DNA of 64,000 nucleotides from Tissierella praeacuta DSM 18095 (GCF_900128955.1 NZ_FQTY01000002.1:186001-250000); one strand, 5' to 3'. Shown: positions 43,804 through 53,110, numbered from the stretch's first letter. The notes: generated from the letters alone by a model not told the origin. Translations and numbers: made by a program.

Positions 43804-45384
43804 ATGGTGGATTATATTTTAAAAGTTCAAAATCTTTCTAAAAAATTTAATACAGCTAAAGCATTAAATAATATAAATTTTAATTTAAAAAAAGGAGAAA
43901 TTCATGGAATAATTGGTGCCAACGGTTCTGGGAAAAGCACCTTTATGAATATATTATTTGGCAGTAGGCATATTAGAGAAACTGGAGGATATGAAGGAGA
44001 TATATTTATTAATAATGATAAAGTAGATATTAAAAGTACATATGATGCTATGAAACAAGGCATAGGAATGGTACATCAAGAGTTAGCTTTGCTTGGAGAA
44101 ATGGATGTAAGTAGTAATATAAAAATAAATCGAGAAAATATTTTAGATAAAACAAAGATTTTAAGAGATTTTGCCCTAGTGGATATAGATAAAAATCAGA
44201 GAGATGCAAAAATGGCATTATCTAAGGTAGGAGTAGATATTAATCCAACAAGAAAAGTCAAGGATATATCCACTAATTTTAAACAATTTATAGAAATTGC
44301 TAGGGAAATAGATAATGATAAATTAAAAATACTTATGCTTGATGAACCAACATCATCATTAAATATTGAAGAAACTAAAATATTGTTATCACATTTAAAA
44401 CAAATAGCTGAGAAAGGTACTTCTATTATTTTTATATCTCATAGACTAGAAGAAATTGTTGAGGTTTGTCATAGAGTGACTGTATTAAGAGACGGAGAAA
44501 TTATAAGGGAATATAATAAGGAAAATTACAATATGAATGAACTTGCTCTTGATATGATAGGAAAAGAAGTAGTACAAACTTTAAGAAATAGGAAAGATTT
44601 TAACAGAGAGAGTATATTATCCTTTAATAATATAGAAATAGAATACGCAGAGAGAAATCATAAAGATATATCATTAGATATTAGACAAGGGGAAGTCCTT
44701 GGAATAACAGGATTGGCTGGTCATGGTCAAGAAATTTTTGGATATGGACTTATGGGACTATATAATATGACTGGTGATGTAAAGTATAAAGGAGAGAAGT
44801 TAGTTCCTGGAGATTCAACTTCTATAGTGAGAAAGGGGATATATCTTTTACCTGATGAGCGTAAAGAGATGGGATTACTTTTAAATAATAGTATTTGGGA
44901 GAATTTAGTCTTTGAATCCTATGAAAAACAAAATAGATTTATGAAGTACCCAAAATTAGGGAAATTGTCACCTTTAGATTATAAGACTATATATGAATAT
45001 TCAACTAATATGGTTAGAGAATTGAATATTAAAGTTAGAGATATAAATCAAAATATAAAAGAATTAAGTGGTGGGAATCAACAGAAAGTATGTATTGGAA
45101 GAGCTATTACCATAAATCCTGAAATCCTTTTTGTTGGGGAACCTACTAGGGGCATTGATGTATATTCTAAGGAGATAATTTTAGATATGCTTTTAAAATT
45201 AAATGAAGAAAAGAATACGACTATCATTATATCATCAGGTGAAATAGCTGAATTAAAAAGGGTCTGTGACCGTATAGTCATTATGTATGAAAATCAGGTA
45301 TTTGATATATTTGATAATGATTTTGATAGTGAAGCCTTTACCTTAGCCATATCAGGAAGGAGATTAGATAAGAATGGACAATAA
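43804..45384 (+). CDS. Sugar/nucleoside-type ABC transporter ATPase (two NBDs)
   Basis: 526-residue fusion of two ATP-binding domains (RbsA/YufO type). First: GANGSGKSTF, MVHQELAL, signature replaced by ISTNFKQFIEIAREI, MLDEPTSSLN. Second: degenerate Walker A (GLAGHGQEIFGYG), signature LSGGNQQKVCIGRAI, and VGEPTRGIDVYSK. The asymmetry is normal for this class, where only one site is fully active. The frame is open from 43753, but ATG 43804 after TTGGAGGGGGG is the clear start. Overlaps the next gene by 11 bases. Confidence 0.9.
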   Translation: MVDYILKVQNLSKKFNTAKALNNINFNLKKGEIHGIIGANGSGKSTFMNILFGSRHIRETGGYEGDIFINNDKVDIKSTYDAMKQGIGMVHQELALLGEMDVSSNIKINRENILDKTKILRDFALVDIDKNQRDAKMALSKVGVDINPTRKVKDISTNFKQFIEIAREIDNDKLKILMLDEPTSSLNIEETKILLSHLKQIAEKGTSIIFISHRLEEIVEVCHRVTVLRDGEIIREYNKENYNMNELALDMIGKEVVQTLRNRKDFNRESILSFNNIEIEYAERNHKDISLDIRQGEVLGITGLAGHGQEIFGYGLMGLYNMTGDVKYKGEKLVPGDSTSIVRKGIYLLPDERKEMGLLLNNSIWENLVFESYEKQNRFMKYPKLGKLSPLDYKTIYEYSTNMVRELNIKVRDINQNIKELSGGNQQKVCIGRAITINPEILFVGEPTRGIDVYSKEIILDMLLKLNEEKNTTIIISSGEIAELKRVCDRIVIMYENQVFDIFDNDFDSEAFTLAISGRRLDKNGQ

Positions 45385-46417
45385 AAGAATTAAGATAGAG
45401 CCACCACAGCTGATAATAATATTATATCTGATTATCTTAACAATTAGTCTTAAATTTATTGGTATCTCCTATATAGATATGATAAATGATTCTCTAACAA
45501 AATGGGTAATGAATGGAGTTTTAGTATTATCTTTATTACCAATGATAAATGTAGGGGCGGGGAGAAATTTTGGATTGCCCATAGGAATATCTGCAGGGTT
45601 AATTGGTATGTGTATATCTATTGAGTACAAACTAACAGGATGGATGGGATTTAGTATATCTATTTTAATAGGTATAGTTATTGCTATACTATTTGGATAT
45701 ATTTATTCAGTTATATTAAATAGATTAAAAGGAAATGAAGAGATAGTAGGAACTTTTGCTGGTTTTTCATTTATACCTATAATGAACTTTTTTTGGTCTT
45801 TAGCACCCTTTAAAAACAGACAAATGCTCTATCCTGTAGGGGGCAAAGGATTGAGACCAAAGATTAACTTACAGAACTATTTTGGTGGAGTTCTAGATAA
45901 TTTTATAAAGATAAATATAGGGAAGTTTATTATCCCAGTAGGATTAATATTGTTTTTTCTTGTTTTATGTCTTTTAGTATATTTATTTCAAAAAACAAGA
46001 ATGGGCATTGCTATGGCTGCCATTGCAGAAAATCAAGTGTTTGTAAAGTTATCAGGAGTAAATATAAATAGGTATAGGACTTTTGCTATTATATTCTCTA
46101 CAATTTTAGGTGCCATTGGAATTATTGTATATTCCCAATCTTATGGATTCGTCCATTTATATGATGGACCGTTTATGATGGCTTTTCCAGCAGTATCAGC
46201 AATACTAATTGGAGGAGCATCGAAAAAGAAGGCTACTGTATTTCAAGCTATGCTGGGGACTTATCTCTACCAAACTACATCTTTACTTTCCGTTCCTGTA
46301 GCTAATGCAATTTTAATACCAGAAATGTCAGAAGTTATTAGAATGATAGTAACTAATGGAATTATTTTATATGCATTTTTATATGAAGGAGTGAGAAGAG
46401 TCAATGAAAAGATATAA
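45374..46417 (+). CDS. ABC transporter permease 1 (ribose/nucleoside class)
   Basis: 347 residues with roughly nine to ten membrane helices. Typical class motifs are GAGRNFGLPIGISAGLIG and, near the end, FPAVSAILIGGASKKKATVFQAMLGTYL. It forms a heterodimer with the next permease, which it overlaps by 14 bases. The substrate follows from the DUF3798 binding protein and is unknown. Confidence 0.88.
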   Translation: MDNKRIKIEPPQLIIILYLIILTISLKFIGISYIDMINDSLTKWVMNGVLVLSLLPMINVGAGRNFGLPIGISAGLIGMCISIEYKLTGWMGFSISILIGIVIAILFGYIYSVILNRLKGNEEIVGTFAGFSFIPIMNFFWSLAPFKNRQMLYPVGGKGLRPKINLQNYFGGVLDNFIKINIGKFIIPVGLILFFLVLCLLVYLFQKTRMGIAMAAIAENQVFVKLSGVNINRYRTFAIIFSTILGAIGIIVYSQSYGFVHLYDGPFMMAFPAVSAILIGGASKKKATVFQAMLGTYLYQTTSLLSVPVANAILIPEMSEVIRMIVTNGIILYAFLYEGVRRVNEKI

Positions 46418-47450
46418 AGATTATTATGTTCCCATGTTTTTTCTAATTTTATCTATGGGGGGCATTATAGCCGCTAGAGTAAGCGGTAATTTTATATTAG
46501 GGGAATTATATTCTAGATTTGTTAGAAATGGAATTTTTTTATTGGCTCTTATACTTCCAATAATGGCAGGTATGGGAATTAATTTTTCCATTACAATAGG
46601 AGCTATAGCAGCACAAATATCTATGTTAATAGTAATAGATATAGGATTAACACAAGTATGGGGATTTATTACAGCAACAATATTTAGCATAATATTGTCC
46701 ATAGCATTTGGCAATATAATTGGAGATATACTTAATAGGGCTAAAGGTAAAGAAATGATAGCAAGTATGGTAATAGGATTTTTAGGAACAAATATATACC
46801 AACTTATATTTATGGTAGGATATGGTACAATAATTAAACCCTTTAATAAGGAAATTTTATTAACAAGAGGTATTGGTGTAAAGAGTATGTTAGATGCTGG
46901 GATTTATAGGGATTTATATAAGAATATACTCCCAATAAAGATTGGAGATGTAGAAGGTTCTTTAATACCTATAATAATTATTATTTTAGTAGGTACAATA
47001 GTATATTTTATAACTAAATCGAAAATAGGGTATCATATAAGAGCTGTAGGTGAAAATATGATTTTAGCAGAGAAACTAGGTATGGATGTAAACAAGATTA
47101 GAAAAACATCAATAATATTATCTACTATATTAGCTTCTTTAGCACAACTTATGTTTATACAAAATTTAGGAGTCTTAAATGTATATACGGGACATCTTAA
47201 TCTGGATATATTTTCAGCAGCAGCATTGTTAGCAGGTGGAGCTACCTTTAAAAAGGCGAATATTAAAAATGCTTTTATTGGAATATTTTTATTCCATACT
47301 CTATTTATTGTATCCCCATTAGCAGGACAAAATATATTTAAAAATCCAGCCCTTGGAGAATACTTTAGGTCATTTATAGCCTATGGGACAATTGTATTTG
47401 CATTGATGATAAATTTAAAAAATGTAAAAGAAAAAAGCAGACAAAATTGA
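46404..47450 (+). CDS. ABC transporter permease 2 (ribose/nucleoside class)
   Basis: 348 residues, about nine helices, paralogous to permease 1: MAGMGINFSITIGAIAAQIS, IRAVGENMILAEKLGMDVNKIR (the coupling region) and DIFSAAALLAGGATFKKANIKNAFIG. It is the last gene of the transporter operon, and the terminator begins inside its final codons. Confidence 0.88.
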   Translation: MKRYKDYYVPMFFLILSMGGIIAARVSGNFILGELYSRFVRNGIFLLALILPIMAGMGINFSITIGAIAAQISMLIVIDIGLTQVWGFITATIFSIILSIAFGNIIGDILNRAKGKEMIASMVIGFLGTNIYQLIFMVGYGTIIKPFNKEILLTRGIGVKSMLDAGIYRDLYKNILPIKIGDVEGSLIPIIIIILVGTIVYFITKSKIGYHIRAVGENMILAEKLGMDVNKIRKTSIILSTILASLAQLMFIQNLGVLNVYTGHLNLDIFSAAALLAGGATFKKANIKNAFIGIFLFHTLFIVSPLAGQNIFKNPALGEYFRSFIAYGTIVFALMINLKNVKEKSRQN

Positions 47451-47474
47451 TTGCCAATTTTGTCTGCTTTTTTG
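47432..47474 (+). terminator. Intrinsic terminator of the ABC transporter operon
   Basis: GCAGACAAAATTG pairs with CAATTTTGTCTGC, flanked by A and T runs. The ascending arm overlaps the last codons of permease 2. Confidence 0.88.
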
Positions 47475-47652
47475 TTGGATTTATATTTTGTATTTGCCTT
47501 ATGATTAGCAAATATGTCTTTAATTATATTGTATTATAATTTTATACAGCTATTCAACAGGTTTTAGAATTCTAAGATTGACTGCTATCTTTTATATTGA
47601 TAATATATAGATAAATTGTTTTAGAATTCCATATAAAAATTGAGGTGTTCAA

Positions 47653-48612
47653 ATGAAAAAGAAGTTTATATTATCATTTATATTATCACTAATATGTTTT
47701 ACTTTAGTATTTAAACTATTTGGTGATAAAATTTTTTTAGGAAAGAATTCAATACCAGTTACAGATAATGTTCCTCAAAAAGAATTAGATTTAGGAGAAG
47801 ATAATAAAATAGAGAAAAGAGTTGAAAATGAAATTCTTTTTTTAATGATGGGTGTAGATGCTAATGGGACAGGTGAATATAAAAATATTCGTACAGATAC
47901 AATGATGTTATTTAAAGTCAATTTTCAGAATGGAGAAATAAATTTACTTTCTATACCTAGGGATACAAGGGTTCTTGTAAAAGGAAAGAAGGACAAAATA
48001 AATCATGCTCATTCCTATGGAGGACCAGAACTTACAATGAGAACTGTAAGGGATTTTCTTAATTTAGATATAGATTATTATGTAAAGGTAGATTATAATG
48101 CAGTAATGAAAATAGTAGATGCCATAGGTGGAGTAGAGATAGATGTACCTTTTGATATGAAATATAAAGATAATACTCCAGGTTATCCACCACTTAATAT
48201 AAATATAAAAAAAGGATTAAGAGTACTAGATGGAAAGAATGCCCATGATTTTTTAAGATGGAGAAAAAATAATTCTAGAACAGTACAATATCCAGAAGGT
48301 GATGTAGGTAGAATTAAGGCTCAGCAAATGTTTATGAGAGAATTAATAAAGCAGACTTTGAAGCCTAAAAATATAATAAAGATACCTTTTCTTGTAGAAA
48401 CATATATAAATAATGTGGAAACAAATATACCTACAAAGGAAATTCTTAAGGGAGCAAAGCTGGCAAGTAAAATAGATATAGATAGTATTAAAACAGATAT
48501 AATCCCAGGAGGAGGAAAGACCATTAGGGGAACATCATATTTTATATATGATGAAGCTGAAACTGAAGAATTAGTAAGAAGTATATTTAAGGATTATTTA
48601 CTTAATGAATAA
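47653..48612 (+). CDS. LytR-CpsA-Psr (LCP) family cell-wall ligase
   Basis: 319 residues with an N-terminal membrane anchor (FILSFILSLICFTLVFKLFG) and an extracellular LCP domain: NEILFLMMGVDANG, the conserved RTDTMMLFKV and LLSIPRDTRVLVKGKKDKINHAHSYGG, then VDYNAVMKIVDAIGGVEIDVP and LRWRKNNS...GDVGRIKAQQ. These Asp and Arg residues bind the lipid pyrophosphate of the glycopolymer donor. LCP proteins attach teichoic acids or capsules to peptidoglycan. It is monocistronic; GAGGTG precedes ATG 47653 by a few bases. Confidence 0.92.
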   Translation: MKKKFILSFILSLICFTLVFKLFGDKIFLGKNSIPVTDNVPQKELDLGEDNKIEKRVENEILFLMMGVDANGTGEYKNIRTDTMMLFKVNFQNGEINLLSIPRDTRVLVKGKKDKINHAHSYGGPELTMRTVRDFLNLDIDYYVKVDYNAVMKIVDAIGGVEIDVPFDMKYKDNTPGYPPLNINIKKGLRVLDGKNAHDFLRWRKNNSRTVQYPEGDVGRIKAQQMFMRELIKQTLKPKNIIKIPFLVETYINNVETNIPTKEILKGAKLASKIDIDSIKTDIIPGGGKTIRGTSYFIYDEAETEELVRSIFKDYLLNE

Positions 48613-48630
48613 TTACATATTATATAAAGT

Positions 48631-48676
48631 AAATAACTGATAAAATTGGTCACCAATTTTATCAGTTATTTATTTT
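48631..48676. terminator. Bidirectional terminator between the LCP and ABC-F genes
   Basis: 20-base arms (48631-48650 and 48652-48671) pair around one base, followed by ATTTTT. It is located between convergent genes. Confidence 0.85.
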
Positions 48677-48680
48677 TAGG

Positions 48681-50237
48681 CTAAAATATTTTCGTTGTCC
48701 AGTTTTCACAATTCCAAATATCAGTTGCTACATCTCTATAAAAATCGGGTTCGTGAGATATAAGGAGGATACTTCCTTTATAAGCCTTTAATGCCCTTTT
48801 CAGTTCTTCCTTAGCATCAACATCTAAATGGTTAGTAGGCTCATCTAGTATAAGTATATTGGTTTCTTTGTTGATAAGCTTACAAAGTCTTACCTTTGCC
48901 TGTTCTCCACCAGATAAAATCATTACCTTAGATTCAATATGTTTAGTAGTCAATCCACATTTTGCTAGAGCTGCTCTAACTTCATATTGTGTATAACCTG
49001 GAAATTCCTGCCATATCTCATCTATACAAGAATTGTTGTTTTGAGTCTTGATTTCCTGCTGGAAATATCCTATTTGAAGATTATCTCCTAATTCAACACT
49101 ACCTGATACGGATTTAATTTCACCAAGGATACTCTTTAATAAAGTAGTTTTACCTAAGCCATTAGCTCCAATTAGGGCTATTTTTTGACCTCGTTCCATT
49201 ATTAGATTAAGAGGTTTTGATAAAGGTTCATCATAACCTATAACTAAATCTTTAGTTTCAAATATAAGTCTACCTGCAGTTTTGCCCTCTTTAAAATTAA
49301 ACTCTGGTTTAGGTTTTTCACGAGCCAATTCTATTATTTCCATTTTATCTAGTTTTTTCTGTCTAGACATTGCCATATTTCTAGTTGAAACCCTAGCCTT
49401 GTTTCTAGCTACAAAATCTTCAAGTTCTGCGATTTCTTGTTGTTGTTTTTTATAGGCTGCTTCTAATTGAGCTTTTTTAGCTTCATATACTTTCTGGAAA
49501 TTATCATAATCCCCTACATATCTGGTTAATTCCTTATCTTCCATATGATATATTAAGTTGATAACAGAATTTAGGAAAGGAATATCATGGGATATAAGGA
49601 TAAAAGCGTTCTCATACTCTTGAAGATATCTTTTAAGCCATATAATATGTGGCTCATCTAAATAGTTAGTAGGCTCATCAAGTAGTAGTATATCTGGTTT
49701 TTCTAACAGTAATTTAGCAAGAAGTATTTTAGTTCTTTGTCCTCCTGATAAGTCATTTACATCTCTATCAAGACCAATATCATCAAGACCAAGACCCCTT
49801 GCTATATCTTCTACCTTTGCATCTATTATATAAAAATCATTATGGTCTAGTATATCTTGTATAGTACCTACCTCTTCTAATAAAACTGAAAGCTCATCTT
49901 CTGATACATCGCCCATTTTTAAATACATATCCTGCATTTCTTGTTCTAAATCAAATAAATATTTGAAGGCACCCTTCAGTACATCCCTAATGGTTTGACC
50001 TTTTTCTAATGTTGTATGTTGATCTAAATATCCAACTCTAACTCTTTTAGCCCATTCTATTTGACCTTCATCAGGCTCTAATTTTCCAGTTATTATATTC
50101 ATAAAAGAAGATTTACCTTCTCCGTTAGCACCTATTAGACCCACATGTTCGCCTTTTAATAGTCTAAAGGACACATTTTTCAATATTTCTCTATCTCCAA
50201 AACCGTGACTTAAATTTGTTACAGTTAAAATGCTCAT
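48681..50237 (-). CDS. ABC-F family ATPase (ribosome-associated type)
   Basis: 518-residue soluble protein with two ABC domains and no membrane part: GANGEGKSSFM and GANGLGKTTLL as Walker A, LSGGQRTKILLAKLLL and LSGGEQAKVRLCKLI as signatures, and LDEPTNYLD/LDEPTNHLD. The linker between the domains (about 240-310) is charged and helical (AYKKQQQEIAELEDFVARN), the P-site tRNA interaction motif region of ABC-F factors. It is either a translation factor (EttA/Uup-like) or an antibiotic-resistance ABC-F; sequence alone does not decide. A terminator-like hairpin lies in its leader. Confidence 0.9.
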   Translation of the reverse strand: MSILTVTNLSHGFGDREILKNVSFRLLKGEHVGLIGANGEGKSSFMNIITGKLEPDEGQIEWAKRVRVGYLDQHTTLEKGQTIRDVLKGAFKYLFDLEQEMQDMYLKMGDVSEDELSVLLEEVGTIQDILDHNDFYIIDAKVEDIARGLGLDDIGLDRDVNDLSGGQRTKILLAKLLLEKPDILLLDEPTNYLDEPHIIWLKRYLQEYENAFILISHDIPFLNSVINLIYHMEDKELTRYVGDYDNFQKVYEAKKAQLEAAYKKQQQEIAELEDFVARNKARVSTRNMAMSRQKKLDKMEIIELAREKPKPEFNFKEGKTAGRLIFETKDLVIGYDEPLSKPLNLIMERGQKIALIGANGLGKTTLLKSILGEIKSVSGSVELGDNLQIGYFQQEIKTQNNNSCIDEIWQEFPGYTQYEVRAALAKCGLTTKHIESKVMILSGGEQAKVRLCKLINKETNILILDEPTNHLDVDAKEELKRALKAYKGSILLISHEPDFYRDVATDIWNCENWTTKIF

Positions 50238-50281
50238 TTATATCTCCCTTCATTGATAGAATCATCTTTAAAGATTATATA

Positions 50282-50310
50282 AAAAAAACACTAGCAAGTC
50301 TAGTTTTTTA
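50282..50310 (-). terminator. Terminator-like hairpin in the ABC-F leader
   Basis: On the minus strand AAAACTAG, loop ACTTG, then CTAGTGTTTT is followed by further Ts, 45-75 bases before the ABC-F start codon. The position suits an attenuator, as known for antibiotic-inducible ABC-F genes. I could not define a competing antiterminator fold or leader peptide. Confidence 0.5.
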
Positions 50311-50488
50311 TAAAGAAAAAGCCTTCTGTAAATTGATTTTGATAAAATTTACCTTAATATGTTTTTAATAGAAGTTTTTTTATAATTATGGGTATAATAT
50401 TGTTAATAGCACAATGTTTTTCTTGCAATTAGTTAATATTATATGTATACTTAATAGGTTATAGATTAAGGAGGACGATTTTAAATAC

Positions 50489-52114
50489 ATGGAAAAATTA
50501 AGATTTGAAGAGATGAATTTATCAATAGAGGTACAAAAGGGAATTAGTGATATGGGATTCGAGGAAATGTCTCCTATTCAATCTCAAGCAATACCGGTAA
50601 TATTAGAAGGTAGAGATATTATTGGGCAAGCACAGACGGGAACAGGTAAAACTGCTGCATTTGGTATTCCGATTATTGAAAAATGTAATCCAGATGAAAA
50701 GTATGTTCAAGCATTGGTTTTATGTCCAACTAGGGAGCTTTCAATACAGGTAGCTGAAGAGATCGGAAAACTTGCTAAATATAAAAAAGGCATATCAGTA
50801 ATCCCTATATATGGAGGACAGCCAATAGATAGACAGATTAAAGCTTTGAAAAAAGGTGTTAATATTGTAATTGGTACACCTGGAAGAGTGTTAGACCATA
50901 TAAGAAGAAAAACATTAAAAATTGACAATATTAGAATGATGGTGTTAGATGAAGCAGATGAAATGTTTGATATGGGTTTTAGAGATGATATTGCCCTTGT
51001 AATGAATGGTTTAAGTGAAGAAAGACAAACCATATTTTTCTCGGCAACTATGCCATCTGAAATTATGAAATTTGCTGCAAGCTATCAAGTAAACCCTGAG
51101 ATTATTAAGGTTGTTCACAAGGAACTTACAGTGCCAAAGGTAGAGCAAGTTTATTTTGAACTAAAACAGCATATGAAAACTGAAATCTTATCTAGGCTTA
51201 TAGATATGTACAATCCAAAATTGACTGTAGTATTTTGTAATACGAAGAAAAAGGTTGATGAATTAACAGAAGAATTACAAGGAAGAGGATATTTTGCAGA
51301 TGGATTGCATGGAGATTTAAAACAAAATCAAAGAGATAATGTAATGAGTAAGTTTAGAAAGGGTACTATAGATATTTTAATAGCCACTGACGTGGCAGCA
51401 AGAGGTATAGATGTAGATGACGTAGATTTAGTTATTAACTATGATATGCCTCAAGATGAGGAGTACTATGTTCACAGAATAGGTAGAACTGCTAGAGCAG
51501 GTAGAGAAGGAAAAGCATTTAGTTTTGTAGCTGGAAGAGATATCTATAAGTTAAGGGATATACAAAGATATACTAAAACAAAAATTACGAGAATGGATTT
51601 ACCAACTCTTAGAGATATAGAGACAAATTATACTACAATAATGCTTCAGAAAATAAAAGAAGAAATTGATAAAGAGGATTTAAGTAAGTATGAAAAGATT
51701 ATAGAAACTTTACTTGAGGAAGATTATACCTCTTTTGATATAGCAGCTGCATTATTGAAATTCTATATGGCTGATAATAGATTAGAAGGACATGAAGAAT
51801 TAGATATGGTAGATTTTGGAGGGAAATCTAAATCAGGTGGAAAATCCAAATCATTTAAACCTTCAGGCTCTTCAACAAGAATTCATATAAACATAGGTAA
51901 GAAAAAAGGTATAAGCCCAAGACATATACTAGCTGCTATAATACAAGAAACAGGAATAAGTAAAGGCTTGGTTGGAAATATAGATGTATATGATAAATTT
52001 ACATTTGTAGAGGTATCAGGAGACTATGCCGAAGATATTTTAGAAAAATTAAATGGTGTAAGGATAAAAGGAACAAAGGTTAAAGTTGAAATAGCGAATC
52101 CTAAAAGGAAATAA
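50489..52114 (+). CDS. dbpA: DEAD-box RNA helicase with a DbpA-type RNA-binding domain
   Basis: 541 residues. The helicase core carries Q motif, AQTGTGKT, PTRELS, TPGRVLD, DEAD, SAT and HRIGRTARAGREG. A Gly/Ser/Lys linker (about 440-460) leads to a C-terminal RRM-like DbpA domain (RIHINIGKKKGISPRHILAAI ... VSGDYAEDILEKLNGVRIKG, in pieces), which binds 23S rRNA hairpin 92 in known members. It probably acts in large-subunit assembly. ATG 50489 lies 14 bases after AAGGAGG, a rather long spacing. A partial, decayed copy of codons about 228-330 lies at 61.6-61.8 kb. Confidence 0.93.
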   Translation: MEKLRFEEMNLSIEVQKGISDMGFEEMSPIQSQAIPVILEGRDIIGQAQTGTGKTAAFGIPIIEKCNPDEKYVQALVLCPTRELSIQVAEEIGKLAKYKKGISVIPIYGGQPIDRQIKALKKGVNIVIGTPGRVLDHIRRKTLKIDNIRMMVLDEADEMFDMGFRDDIALVMNGLSEERQTIFFSATMPSEIMKFAASYQVNPEIIKVVHKELTVPKVEQVYFELKQHMKTEILSRLIDMYNPKLTVVFCNTKKKVDELTEELQGRGYFADGLHGDLKQNQRDNVMSKFRKGTIDILIATDVAARGIDVDDVDLVINYDMPQDEEYYVHRIGRTARAGREGKAFSFVAGRDIYKLRDIQRYTKTKITRMDLPTLRDIETNYTTIMLQKIKEEIDKEDLSKYEKIIETLLEEDYTSFDIAAALLKFYMADNRLEGHEELDMVDFGGKSKSGGKSKSFKPSGSSTRIHINIGKKKGISPRHILAAIIQETGISKGLVGNIDVYDKFTFVEVSGDYAEDILEKLNGVRIKGTKVKVEIANPKRK

Positions 52115-52127
52115 TATAGAACAAGTT

Positions 52128-52188
52128 AAAAAACTACTCTTTCTTAGTCTGAATTTTATTCAGTTACTAAGAAAGAGTAGTTTTTTTT
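52128..52188 (+). terminator. Terminator of the helicase gene
   Basis: AACTACTCTTTCTTAGT pairs with ACTAAGAAAGAGTAGTT, extended by an inner CTGAA/TTCAG stem, followed by a run of Ts. A copy of it flanks the island on the right. Confidence 0.92.
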
Positions 52189-52233
52189 AAGATAAATTAA
52201 AATTAGAAATACAAAAGTTGTTCAGATATTCTA

Positions 52234-52266
52234 TTAATTATCTTTTTTAAAGATTTTAATGCATTT
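52234..52266 (-). pseudogene. Remnant of the 3' end of the XRE regulator gene
   Basis: The last 11 codons including stop of the XRE regulator at 61957-62340 are present here in the left repeat, with one substitution (Glu codon to Lys). The rest of that gene is absent at this side. It marks the left edge of the island. The remaining gap to 52358 is AT-rich with nothing recognised. Confidence 0.7.
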
Positions 52267-52358
52267 GTAAATGTCAACCATTTTCACATTAATATTTACA
52301 CTAGGAGCCAAATATCTATTGAAAGATATTTTTTAATATGCTTTTTTATTCCATACTT

Positions 52359-53000
52359 TTATCTATTATTCAAATCTAGTTTTAAACTAATACTTCCATC
52401 TGAATGTTTTTTTATGTATTGTTCGTTTTCAAGTTGGTTTAAAGCTCTATATAGAGAAGCATGACTTATGGATAATTGATTAATAAGTTTAGATTTATTA
52501 AGTTTTATCCTATCTTCTTTATGTTTAATTTGTTGACATATAAAACATAATAATCTTTCTTTTGTATTAGATATAGCAAGCAACTCAATTTTACTGATCA
52601 AATAGCGTAAGCGACTGCTTATATAAACCATGAAGTTATTAAAAATAGTACAATCTAACTCAAAAAGCTTTAAAAGAGATTGTTGAGTTAGAAAAAGTAT
52701 AGTACATTCACAATTTGTTTTAATAAAAGCAGGAAATACTTTATTTCCACTCCATGGACAACTAAGACCGATAATATCATTATTGCATAGTTGATTGATT
52801 ATAATTTCATTACCACAATAAAGATTTGCATATACAGTGACTTTGCCTTTTAAGATAATTCCTATCTTTGAATTAGATTCAAAAGGAGTCCAAATAAGTT
52901 CTCCGCAACCATAAATTTTAGTAGCTGATTGAACACAATCAAGTAATTGTTGAATATATGCGGGTTCCAATCCTTTAAAAAGAACACAATTGTTAAGCAA
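52359..53000 (-). CDS. Crp/Fnr-family regulator, Cys-rich
   Basis: 213 residues from TTG 53000, chosen because AAAGGA lies 9 bases upstream; an ATG at 53039 would add 13 hydrophobic residues and has no good site. A cyclic-nucleotide-binding-type beta-barrel (GELIWTPFESNSKIGIILKGKVTVYA) is followed by the dimer helix and a C-terminal winged HTH (LINQLSISHASLYRALNQLENEQYIKKH). Eight or so Cys in the sensory half (NNC, LLDC, YGCGE, YCGNE, LCNN, LSCPW, NCEC) suggest redox, metal or Fe-S sensing. It diverges from the nitrogenase-like operon across a Fur-like box and probably controls it. Confidence 0.82.
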   Translation of the reverse strand: MLNNCVLFKGLEPAYIQQLLDCVQSATKIYGCGELIWTPFESNSKIGIILKGKVTVYANLYCGNEIIINQLCNNDIIGLSCPWSGNKVFPAFIKTNCECTILFLTQQSLLKLFELDCTIFNNFMVYISSRLRYLISKIELLAISNTKERLLCFICQQIKHKEDRIKLNKSKLINQLSISHASLYRALNQLENEQYIKKHSDGSISLKLDLNNR

Positions 53001-53041
53001 GATATCATTTCCTTTCAAAATAATGATAATTTGTATCAAAT

Positions 53042-53060
53042 GATATAGATTATCATTATC
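53042..53060. promoter_or_regulatory. Fur-box-like operator in the divergent promoter region
   Basis: GATATAGATTATCATTATC matches the classical 19-base Fur consensus at 16 of 19 positions by my count. ATTATC hexamers continue to 53066, giving overlapping boxes. A TATAAT (53070-53075) lies immediately downstream for the rightward operon. Iron repression of both directions is the simplest reading. Confidence 0.72.
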
Positions 53061-53110
53061 ATTATCATTTATAATATACTAAAATAAATATAAAATCAAG
53101 GGGGATTTTC

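Larger units (their letters stand above)
52125..52266 (+). repeat. Left flanking copy of the helicase-terminator region
   Basis: This 142-base stretch contains the helicase terminator (stem 52128-52148/52165-52185, inner stem CTGAA/TTCAG, then T run) and 80 bases beyond it. It recurs almost unchanged at 61848-61989. Together with the helicase fragment at 61625-61847 this shows that the DNA between was inserted with duplication of its left flank. Confidence 0.9.

Noticed and set aside
53050-53066. ATTATC repeats as a CRISPR-like or microsatellite array
   Set aside because: There are only a few hexamers, and they are explained by overlapping Fur-type sites at a promoter.
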